Translations under genes and position numbers: made by a program
Source of the DNA: Pseudomonadota bacterium
GTDB taxonomy: Bacteria > Pseudomonadota > Gammaproteobacteria > Burkholderiales > Burkholderiaceae_C
Direction: 5' to 3'
Assembly (NCBI GenBank): GCA_021819435.1
Contig: JAKARB010000001.1
Coordinates: 248,001-312,000, forward strand
Length of the DNA: 64,000 bases
The notes under the pieces: generated by a model
Seen by the model: the letters and a program-made list of their open reading frames with translations, nothing else
Databases searched by the model: none
What the model was told of the DNA's origin: nothing
Part shown: positions 57,170-64,000 of the stretch, piece after piece
How the letters are laid out: the number at the start of each line of letters is the position of its first letter
How positions within the stretch are numbered: position 1 is the first letter of the stretch

Positions 57170-58141
57170 ATGAGCAAGCGACACTTCCTGGAGTTCGAGC
57201 AACCGATCGCCGAACTCGAATCCAAGATCGACGAACTGCGTTACGTGCAGAGCGAATCCGCCGTCGACATCTCCGAAGAGATCGACCGCCTGAGCAAGAA
57301 GAGCACCCAGCTCACCAAGGACATCTACGCCAACCTGTCGCCGTGGCAGGTCACGCAGATCGCGCGGCACCCGCAGCGCCCTTACACGCTGGATTACGTC
57401 AACGAGCTGTTCACCGACTTCCAGGAGATGCACGGTGACCGCCATTTCGCAGACGACCTGTCCATCGTCGGTGGCCTGGCTCGCTTCAATGGCCAGCCCT
57501 GCATGGTCGTTGGGCACCAGAAGGGCCGCGACACGAAAGAGCGCGCCATGCGCAACTTCGGCATGTCGCGCCCCGAAGGCTACCGCAAGGCGCTGCGCCT
57601 GATGGAAACCGCCCAGAAGTTCGGCCTGCCGGTCTTCACCTTTGTCGACACCCCGGGCGCCTACCCCGGCATCGGCGCCGAAGAGCGCAACCAGTCCGAG
57701 GCCATCGGCCGCAACATCTTCGAGATGGCGCGCCTGGAGGTGCCCATCATCACCACCATCATCGGCGAAGGTGGCTCGGGCGGCGCCCTGGCCATCAGCG
57801 TGGCCGACCAGGTGCTGATGATGCAGTACTCGGTTTATTCGGTGATCTCGCCCGAGGGTTGTGCGTCCATCCTCTGGAAGACGGCGGACAAGGCTTCCGA
57901 CGCCGCCGAGGCGCTGGGCATCACGGCGCACCGGCTCAAGGCCTTGGGCCTGATCGACAAGATCATCTCCGAGCCCGTGGGCGGTGCGCACCGCGATCAC
58001 AAGCAGGCTTGCGCCAACCTCAAGCGCGCCTTGAACGACGCCTATCGGCAGGTTGCCGACCTGAAGGTCAAGGACTTGCTGCAGGCCCGTTATGAGCGCT
58101 TGCAGGCCATGGGCCGCTTCAACGACACCACCGAGCACTGA
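57170..58141 (+). CDS. accA: Acetyl-CoA carboxylase carboxyltransferase alpha subunit
   Basis: The 323-residue subunit begins [20 protein letters not shown] and has [33 protein letters not shown] and [20 protein letters not shown]. It works with AccD to make malonyl-CoA. The start at 57170 follows AAGGACCTCACC; an in-frame ATG at 57128 overlaps the alkA-like stop. Confidence 0.94.
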   Translation: MSKRHFLEFEQPIAELESKIDELRYVQSESAVDISEEIDRLSKKSTQLTKDIYANLSPWQVTQIARHPQRPYTLDYVNELFTDFQEMHGDRHFADDLSIVGGLARFNGQPCMVVGHQKGRDTKERAMRNFGMSRPEGYRKALRLMETAQKFGLPVFTFVDTPGAYPGIGAEERNQSEAIGRNIFEMARLEVPIITTIIGEGGSGGALAISVADQVLMMQYSVYSVISPEGCASILWKTADKASDAAEALGITAHRLKALGLIDKIISEPVGGAHRDHKQACANLKRALNDAYRQVADLKVKDLLQARYERLQAMGRFNDTTEH

Positions 58142-58186
58142 GCGCGTTTGAGCGGCCAGGCCGGGTTCGCCAGCGGAGACTCGCCG

Positions 58187-59515
58187 ATGCCCGCCGTGGC
58201 AGTGGCTTACAGTTGCGGGCGCGATTCGACCGCCTTGCTGCATGTCACGGCGCGGGCCGCCTTGGGGGTGCCTGGCATGCGCGTGTTCGCCCTGCATGTG
58301 CACCACGGGCTGAGCCCTCAGGCGGATGCCTGGCTGGCGCACGCCGAATCGACCTGCCGCGAGTGGGCGGAACAAGGCCTGCCCGTGAGCCTGTTGAGCC
58401 GCCGGGTGTCGGTGCGCCGTGATGCGGGGCTCAGCGTTGAAGCAGAGGCGCGCTGGGCGCGACACGCTGCGCTTTCAGACATGGCCCGCGAAGCGGGATT
58501 GGACCTGTTGCTGCTGGCCCAACATCGGCGAGACCAGGCGGAAACCTTTTTGCTGCAGGCCTTGCGCGGCGGTGGCGTGGCCGGCCTGGCCTCGATGCCC
58601 AAAGATGATTGGCGCGACGGCGTTCGCTGGGTGCGACCATGGCTCGACTTGCCGCGCGAGGCCATCGAAGAGCACGTGGCGCGCCACGGGTTGCGTTTCG
58701 TTGATGACGAGAGCAATGGCGATCGGCGTTTCGCTCGCAACCGCCTGCGGCTGGATGTGTGGCCCGCCTTGCTGGCGGCTTTTCCGGAGGCCGAAGAGGC
58801 GTTGGCGCAGTCGGCCGCTCGGGTGGCTGATGCCTTGCCTGCATTGCGTGCCTGGCAGGCCGATGCCTTGCAGCGCTGGGGCAGCCAAACTGAGCCCGGC
58901 GCCTTGAATGCGGTGGCCTGGTCTACCTTGCCAGATGGCGAGCGCCGCCAGGTGCTGTTGGCCTGGCTGGGGCAGCACGGCGTGGGCGGCGCGAGTTGGG
59001 TCGAACGCCTGAGCCGCGAGGTGCCCAGGGCACTGGCTGGGCAGGGCTGCGCTCGCTGGCCTGAGTTGGGGGTGTCGCTCTATCGGGGCGTGCTGCGCTG
59101 CGTGCCCGAGGGCGAAACGGATGGCGATGAACATGGCGAGGCGGGCAGGTTCGCGCTGAGGCCCGAGGTGGTGTTGTGCATCGATCGCCCGGGGGACTGG
59201 CCGGTGCCCGGCTGGCGAGGGTGCCTGCGGGTCGAAGAAGTCGCGCAAGGTGGCGTGGAACCCGTGCAACTGCAAGCCGGGGTGAGGGCTTGTGCGCGCT
59301 CTGGTGGCGAGGGCTTCCAGATGGGGCCGGGGCGCCCAATCCGTGACCTCAAACGCCAATTCCAGTCGGTGGGGGTGCCGGCCTGGGCGCGCTCGGCGCC
59401 GCTTTTTTACGCTGGTGAGTCGCTGGTTTTCGTGCCGGGTCTGGGGGTGGATGCACGCTTTCAGGCCCCAGCCGGGGCGCTGCAATGGGGTTTGCGCTGG
59501 GTGCCTGACGCGTGA
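58187..59515 (+). CDS. tilS: tRNA(Ile)-lysidine synthetase
   Basis: The 442-residue enzyme modifies the C34 of tRNA-Ile(CAU). The PP-loop is VAYSCGRDSTALLHV, with Cys where Gly is usual (SGGxDS). Other motifs: LHVHHGLSPQADAW, LLAQHRRDQAETFLLQALRGGGVAGLA and SNGDRRFARNRLRLDVWPAL. The ATG at 58187 has GGAG 8 nt upstream; TTG at 58148 is a possible alternative. Confidence 0.9.
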   Translation: MPAVAVAYSCGRDSTALLHVTARAALGVPGMRVFALHVHHGLSPQADAWLAHAESTCREWAEQGLPVSLLSRRVSVRRDAGLSVEAEARWARHAALSDMAREAGLDLLLLAQHRRDQAETFLLQALRGGGVAGLASMPKDDWRDGVRWVRPWLDLPREAIEEHVARHGLRFVDDESNGDRRFARNRLRLDVWPALLAAFPEAEEALAQSAARVADALPALRAWQADALQRWGSQTEPGALNAVAWSTLPDGERRQVLLAWLGQHGVGGASWVERLSREVPRALAGQGCARWPELGVSLYRGVLRCVPEGETDGDEHGEAGRFALRPEVVLCIDRPGDWPVPGWRGCLRVEEVAQGGVEPVQLQAGVRACARSGGEGFQMGPGRPIRDLKRQFQSVGVPAWARSAPLFYAGESLVFVPGLGVDARFQAPAGALQWGLRWVPDA

Positions 59516-59675
59516 AATGCCGGATCGGGTGCCCGTCTCGCGCTAAAATCTAAGGTTCGGCCGTGCGGCGGAAATTTCACACGGGGCCTCGTCGATTCGC
59601 TTGTTTGCACAACAAGGTTTGCACAAGCGGCGATCGGCAGGCTCCACGCGCACGGTGGCATCACCAACCTCTGAC

Positions 59676-60932
59676 ATGGCACTGATCGTTCACAAATACG
59701 GCGGCACGTCGATGGGCTCGACCGAGCGCATCCGCAACGTGGCCAAGCGCGTGGCCAAGTGGGTGCGGGCGGGTCACCAAATCGTGGTCGTGCCCTCGGC
59801 CATGAGCGGCGAGACCAACCGACTGCTGGGCCTGGCCAAAGAACTCTCCGACCGCGCCAACCCGCGTGAGCTCGACATGATCGCCTCCACTGGCGAGCAG
59901 GTCTCCGTCGGCCTGCTGTCGATCGCGCTGCAGGCTGAGGGCATGGACGCCGTCAGTTATGCCGGCTGGCAAGTGCCCGTGAAGACCAACTCGGCCTTCA
60001 CCAAGGCCCGCATCGAGAGCATTGACGACGCGCGTGTGCGCGCCGACCTGAACGCGGGCAAGGTGGTGATCATCACCGGCTTCCAGGGCGTCGACCCGGA
60101 CGGCCACATCACCACGCTGGGCCGTGGCGGCTCCGACACCTCGGCCGTGGCCATCGCCGCCGCGCTCAAGGCCGATGAGTGCCTGATCTACACCGACGTG
60201 GACGGCGTCTACACGACCGACCCGCGCGTGGTGCCCGAGGCCCGCCGCATGAAGGCCATCAGCTTCGAAGAGATGCTGGAGATGGCTTCGCTGGGCTCGA
60301 AGGTGCTGCAGATCCGCTCCGTTGAATTCGCCGGCAAGTACCGCGTGCCGACCCGCGTGCTCTCCAGCTTCACCCCCTGGGACATCGACCTGGAAGAAGA
60401 AGCCAAGTCGGGCACGCTCATCAGTTTTGAGGAAGACGAGAACATGGAACAAGCCGTTGTTTCCGGCATCGCGTTCAGCCGCGACGAAGCCAAGATCACC
60501 GTGGTCGGCGTGCCCGACACCCCCGGCATCGCTTACCAGATCCTGGGCAAGGTCGCCGAGGCCAACATCGATGTCGACGTGATCATCCAGAACGTCTCGC
60601 ACGACGGCAAGACGGACTTCTCGTTCACCGTGCCGCGCGGCGATTACGCCAAGACGCTGGAGCTGCTGCAAAAGGATGTGCAGCCGAAGCTGGGTGCGCG
60701 CGAGATCGTCGGCGACCCGAAGATCTGCAAGGTCTCCATCGTGGGCATCGGCATGCGCAGCCACGTCGGCATCGCCTCGACCATGTTCAAGACCTTGTCG
60801 GACGAAGGCATCAACATCCAGATGATCACCACCTCGGAGATCAAGACCTCCGTCGTCATCGACGAGAAGTACATGGAGCTGGCCGTTCGCGCGCTGCACA
60901 AGGCCTTCGGCCTGGACGAAGCCAAGGCCTGA
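59676..60932 (+). CDS. lysC: Aspartate kinase
   Basis: The 418-residue protein starts MALIVHKYGGTSMGSTERIRNVAKRV and contains GFQGVDPDGHITTLGRGGSDTSAVAIAAALKAD and two C-terminal ACT domains for feedback control. It phosphorylates aspartate for lysine, methionine and threonine synthesis. No strong ribosome-binding site is visible; an in-frame ATG at 59601 is unlikely. Confidence 0.95.
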   Translation: MALIVHKYGGTSMGSTERIRNVAKRVAKWVRAGHQIVVVPSAMSGETNRLLGLAKELSDRANPRELDMIASTGEQVSVGLLSIALQAEGMDAVSYAGWQVPVKTNSAFTKARIESIDDARVRADLNAGKVVIITGFQGVDPDGHITTLGRGGSDTSAVAIAAALKADECLIYTDVDGVYTTDPRVVPEARRMKAISFEEMLEMASLGSKVLQIRSVEFAGKYRVPTRVLSSFTPWDIDLEEEAKSGTLISFEEDENMEQAVVSGIAFSRDEAKITVVGVPDTPGIAYQILGKVAEANIDVDVIIQNVSHDGKTDFSFTVPRGDYAKTLELLQKDVQPKLGAREIVGDPKICKVSIVGIGMRSHVGIASTMFKTLSDEGINIQMITTSEIKTSVVIDEKYMELAVRALHKAFGLDEAKA

Positions 60933-60965
60933 TCGGACCTGGCTCGATCGCTGAGCGTTTGAATT

Positions 60966-60993
60966 CGCCGTGTCAGCGCGGCGTGTTGTTTTG
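60966..60993 (+). terminator. Terminator downstream of lysC
   Basis: CGCCG (60966-60970) pairs with CGGCG (60979-60983), extended by wobble, followed by TGTTGTTTTGTT, between lysC and tRNA-Ser. Confidence 0.5.
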
Positions 60994-61045
60994 TTCAACA
61001 CGGCATGGTGGCCAGGTTTTCTGGGCTAGAATGCGCGCTGTTGCT

Positions 61046-61136
61046 GGAGACGTGGCCGAGTGGTCGAAGGTACTCCCCTGCTAAGGGAGCATACGCCAAA
61101 AGCGTATCGAGGGTTCGAATCCCTCCGTCTCCGCCA
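61046..61136 (+). tRNA. tRNA-Ser(GCT)
   Basis: The 91-nt gene has acceptor GGAGACG/CGTCTCC, the anticodon stem-loop with CTGCTAA (anticodon GCT), a long variable arm (TACGCCAAAAGCGTA) and T loop GGTTCGAATCC. CCA is encoded at 61134-61136. Type II with a long variable arm fits serine. Confidence 0.97.
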
Positions 61137-61145
61137 AAACAAGAG

Positions 61146-61176
61146 CGCCCCTGATTCGTCAGGGGCGTTTTCTTTT
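61146..61176 (+). terminator. Terminator downstream of tRNA-Ser
   Basis: A 9-bp stem (CGCCCCTGA/TCAGGGGCG) with a TTCG tetraloop is followed by TTTTCTTTT, just after the tRNA. Confidence 0.85.
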
Positions 61177-61189
61177 GTCTGGATCCATC

Positions 61190-62230
61190 ATGTTCAAGAA
61201 CCTCATCGTCTACCGCATCGGCGAGGGCTGGTCGGCATCGGTCAGCCAGTTGGAGTCCGAACTGGACAAGGCGCGCTTCGTGCCCTGTGGCCTCACGCAG
61301 CAGAAGTCCGCAGGCTGGATCGAGCCGCGTGGCGAGAAGCACGGCCCACTGGTCGAGTCGGTGAGCGGGCAGTGGTTGCTGCGTTTGATGAGCGAGCAGC
61401 GCGTGGTGCCGGGCTCGGTGGTCAAGCGCCGCACCGAAGAGATCGCCGACCAGATCGAGGAGCAGACCGGCCGCCGCCCGGGCAAGAAGCAGACGAAGGA
61501 GCTCAAGGAGCAGGCCTTGCTGGAGCTCTTGCCGATGGCCTTCACCAAGGTGGCCACGACCTGGGTTTGGATCGCGCCGAAGCAGCGCCTGCTGGTGCTC
61601 GATTGCGGCAGCCAGGCCAAGGCCGACGAGATCGTGACCTTGCTGGTCAAGGCCATGGACGGGCTCTCGCTGAGCCTGATCCAGACGGAGATGTCGCCGG
61701 CCGTGGCGATGTCGCATTGGCTGGGCACGGGCGAGCCGCCGTATCAGTTCAGCGTGGACCGCGAGTGTGAGCTGAAGTCTCCCGACGAGATGAAGTCGGT
61801 GGTGCGCTACGCTCGCCACCCGTTGGACACCGACGAGGTCAAGCAGCACATCCAGGCTGGCAAGGTGCCCACGCGCGTGGCGCTGAGCTGGCGCGACCGT
61901 GTTTCGTTCGTGCTGACCGAGGCCTTGCAGCTCAAGAAGCTGGCCTTCTTGGACGTGGTCTTCGAAGGCGATGGGGCGCCGGCGCGCGGGGGCAAGGTGG
62001 ACAAGTCCGAGGCCTTCGAGGCCGATGTGGCCATTTCTACCGGAGAACTGATCCAGTTGATCCCCGATCTGTTCGAGGCCTTGGGTGGCGAGGCGCTGAC
62101 CATGGCGTCGGTGGGCACGCTCAAGCCGGAGGCCTCGGCTGGTGTCGCTGCGCCAGCCAATGCAGCACCCGCTGCCGCACCCACGGCTCCGCATCCAAGG
62201 GCAGATCATGCCCCGCCGTGGGATGTCTGA
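61190..62230 (+). CDS. rdgC: Recombination-associated protein RdgC
   Basis: The 346-residue protein matches RdgC: MFKNLIVYRIGEGW, VVKRRTEEIADQIEEQTGRRPGKKQTKELKEQ and LPMAFTKVATTWVWI. It forms a ring on DNA and restrains RecA. The 40-residue Ala/Pro-rich tail overlaps the convergent hydrolase gene by 110 nt. Confidence 0.93.
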   Translation: MFKNLIVYRIGEGWSASVSQLESELDKARFVPCGLTQQKSAGWIEPRGEKHGPLVESVSGQWLLRLMSEQRVVPGSVVKRRTEEIADQIEEQTGRRPGKKQTKELKEQALLELLPMAFTKVATTWVWIAPKQRLLVLDCGSQAKADEIVTLLVKAMDGLSLSLIQTEMSPAVAMSHWLGTGEPPYQFSVDRECELKSPDEMKSVVRYARHPLDTDEVKQHIQAGKVPTRVALSWRDRVSFVLTEALQLKKLAFLDVVFEGDGAPARGGKVDKSEAFEADVAISTGELIQLIPDLFEALGGEALTMASVGTLKPEASAGVAAPANAAPAAAPTAPHPRADHAPPWDV

Positions 62231-62918
62231 AAAGCGGCGCGCCCCAGTGTTCGGCCAGCACGGCCGAGCAATTGGGGTGCACGAGCCGGTCACCTTGGCC
62301 ATTGAGCAGCAGCAGCGGCACAGGCGGTGCTGAACGCGGCGCCTGGTAACGGGCGGCAGCCCACAACTGGCGCAGGCCGTTGATCGGCTGCACGGGGTGG
62401 GCTTCGCGCAGACGCAGCCAATGCGCCAGCGTGGCCTCGGGGTCGGGTGGGTGCCGCGTTGTCATCGACAGGATGGTGCGCTCCCATTGCTGGGCAGAGG
62501 CGCGCCCGATCAGCAGCCGCGCGATCACTGGCCACCAGCGTGGTTGCAGCCGGTGCCACATCGGGCTGTGCGGCTTCAAGCTGGTGTTGATCAGCACTGC
62601 ATCGACCAACTCATGAGGATGCTGGTGCGCCCATTCGATCGTGACCATGGCGCCGAGCGACATCGCGATCACGTGATAGGGCGGGGCGACACCTTGTGCG
62701 AGCAGGTCGTCGCGCAGCGAGGCCAGCAGGCCGGGCACCGAGGCGGGGCTGCGGTCTTGCCAGCGTGTGCCATTGCCGGCCAAGTCTGGCGTCAGCACGC
62801 GTGAGCCCGGGGGTAGTTCGGCGGCCCATCGCTCGGCGAAATCGCCCCAATGGCCGCGCTCGCGGGTGAGGCCACGAAGGAGCAGCCAGGTGCCGCTCGC
62901 GGAGGTTTCAGCGTTCAT
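62121..62918 (-). CDS. Alpha/beta hydrolase
   Basis: The 265-residue protein has the fold's features: WLLLRGLTRERGHWGDFAERW, HVIAMSLGAMVTIEWA (nucleophile elbow with Ser), PLLLLNGQGDRLVHP (Asp) and AGHDLPLDAEPWV (His). Substrate unknown. The ATG at 62918 overlaps the upstream gene's stop by 11 nt. The C terminus reads naturally into rdgC's 3' end. Confidence 0.85.
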   Translation of the reverse strand: MNAETSASGTWLLLRGLTRERGHWGDFAERWAAELPPGSRVLTPDLAGNGTRWQDRSPASVPGLLASLRDDLLAQGVAPPYHVIAMSLGAMVTIEWAHQHPHELVDAVLINTSLKPHSPMWHRLQPRWWPVIARLLIGRASAQQWERTILSMTTRHPPDPEATLAHWLRLREAHPVQPINGLRQLWAAARYQAPRSAPPVPLLLLNGQGDRLVHPNCSAVLAEHWGAPLFRHPTAGHDLPLDAEPWVRQRVLHWLAQRHQPRPPA

Positions 62919-64000
62919 CACGGGGCTTCGTCGAGGGCGCTGCGGCGGGCTTCGTGCCAGTCGGCTGGGGGCGCCGAGGCCTGTCCAGGTACCAGCGTGC
63001 GCGCGCCTGCCGGTCGTGCAGGTCGCGGTCTTCGGGCGCGGGCAGCCAGCGCGCATGGCTGGCTGCCGCACGCCCCAGGAAATCGAGCAAGGCCATGTGC
63101 CGGCGCAGCACGCGCTGCTGCCGGTGCGCGATCAGCGGGTTGAAGATGCCGTGGCGGCTGAAGAGCTGGCGCGGGTTCTTCTTGACCCACATCCACGAGC
63201 CCATTTCCAGCGTCAGCGGCAGGAAAACAGCGTCAGGGTGCTCGCTGCCATGGCGCAGGTAGAGGTGATCCCACAGGTCACCATGGGTCAGGTACTGCAG
63301 ATTTTGCGGCTCGAAGACGTAGTTGTGGTGGGCATGCGTTTGCTGGAAGACGCGGTGAAGCGCGTGCAGCTCGGCCAGGTGAGGCAGGGGCTGGCAGGTG
63401 TGGGCGTAGGGAAACCAGATGCGGTCTTGCAGGCCGAAGCCTGAATGGCAATCCAGTGCCAGGCTGAAGGGGCGGCCGAAAAGCTCTTCGTCAACCAGCC
63501 AGCACAGGGCGTGGCTTTCGTCCTCCATGGGCGAGTCGTGCGGGCCGCGGTACCAGGGCAGGGCGGCGCTCAGCCGGTGGCCGCCCAGCAGCCAGGGCAC
63601 AGGCTCGGTGGCCTCGACCGGGGCGTTGCGCATCAGGTCAACGCCGCGCGGGTTGGCGCGTGTGCCCAGCCACAGGCCGCCAGGGTTGACCAGGGGCATG
63701 AAGACCATGCGCAATTGCGAGAGTTGGTGATGCAGCACCTCGTCCCAGCGCAGGCGCTGAATCAGGCTGGCGAGGTAAGCGATGACCACCTCGGCGCCAA
63801 TGCGCTCCAGGCCGTGCACCCCGCCGAAGTAGCCGATGGCTGGGACCTCGCGCGCCGCATTGCCCAGCGAGATGGACGGCACCTCGAAGACCTTGCCGCC
63901 GACTTCGACGCTGCACAGCGTGCGCGCCTGCACATGCTCGCCGCCCAGCTCGATGAGGCGGAGGATGTCGTCGAGCTCGGGCAGCGGGTGGGTGGGGCTC
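62908..64000 (-). CDS. M14-type zinc metallopeptidase-like protein, 5' end beyond the window
   Basis: The frame runs to the window edge, so the N terminus is missing; a GTG at 63933 is not the real start because sequence upstream (PLPELDDILRLIELGGEH) looks coding. It has M14 zinc ligands GGVHGLERIGAEVV (HxxE) and ALDCHSGFG (His), and DLMRNAPVEA. It resembles succinylglutamate desuccinylase/carboxypeptidase-like proteins. It ends in a basic Pro-rich tail. Confidence 0.8.
   Translation of the reverse strand, partial: SPTHPLPELDDILRLIELGGEHVQARTLCSVEVGGKVFEVPSISLGNAAREVPAIGYFGGVHGLERIGAEVVIAYLASLIQRLRWDEVLHHQLSQLRMVFMPLVNPGGLWLGTRANPRGVDLMRNAPVEATEPVPWLLGGHRLSAALPWYRGPHDSPMEDESHALCWLVDEELFGRPFSLALDCHSGFGLQDRIWFPYAHTCQPLPHLAELHALHRVFQQTHAHHNYVFEPQNLQYLTHGDLWDHLYLRHGSEHPDAVFLPLTLEMGSWMWVKKNPRQLFSRHGIFNPLIAHRQQRVLRRHMALLDFLGRAAASHARWLPAPEDRDLHDRQARARWYLDRPRRPQPTGTKPAAAPSTKPRDER

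Noticed and set aside
59661-61001. 446-residue frame opposite lysC
   Set aside because: Shadow of a clear aspartate kinase gene; Gly/His/Asp-rich composition is an artefact of codon usage.

Overview
The window reads as a chromosomal segment of a high-GC betaproteobacterium, most likely of the order Burkholderiales. The right-hand third carries the order clpS-clpA, lpxH-ppiB-ppiA-L,D-transpeptidase-TPR, cysS-alkA-accA-tilS-lysC-tRNA-Ser(GCT)-rdgC. This resembles the arrangement I associate with Rubrivivax/Leptothrix-type genomes; that placement comes from memory and was not searched.

Positions 1 to about 35.4 kb look like the backbone of an integrative/conjugative element or integrated plasmid. 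Maintenance and recombination genes include an AlpA-type regulator, a degenerate tyrosine-recombinase-like protein with a DUF1173 protein, and a recombination-directionality-factor-like protein next to an SbcD/SbcC-like (Mre11/Rad50) pair. They also include RadC, a TrfA-like replication protein beside two inverted DnaA boxes, ParB, a complete tyrosine integrase, and a ParM/StbA-like actin with a small partner gene. Several genes are of unknown function. No mating-pair-formation genes are in view, so the element must extend to the left. Four copies of one short structured element with the core CGTCGCAGTCGTTACCTGCC lie on the strand of, and upstream of, alpA, radC, a 59-aa gene and the integrase gene. 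They probably correspond to the radC RNA motif. Two copies end in competing helices next to the ribosome-binding site.

The element carries two sets of cargo. The first (6.8-9.4 kb) is a type VI secretion effector operon in the order PAAR, DUF4123 chaperone, small co-chaperone-like protein, Tox-REase-5 nuclease toxin, Imm52 immunity protein. This is the same order as the Pseudomonas aeruginosa TseT locus. The second (19.7-28 kb) looks like a defence island. It holds an AAA ATPase/DUF4276/DUF4238 operon, a protein with a HEPN-like motif, an Abi_C-like protein and an HNH nuclease.

Positions 35.6-46.1 kb are a metal-resistance block on the minus strand: cusCBA copper/silver efflux with a small Cys/His-rich exported protein, a DMT transporter remnant, an MFS transporter, and chrBA for chromate. 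chrA has an in-frame stop 28 codons before its natural end. I cannot tell whether this block belongs to the element or to the chromosome. From 46.6 kb on everything is core genome: a cold-shock protein, the ClpAP adaptor and unfoldase, lipid A synthesis, two cyclophilins, cell-wall transpeptidase, and housekeeping enzymes. The window ends in a truncated M14-type metallopeptidase gene.
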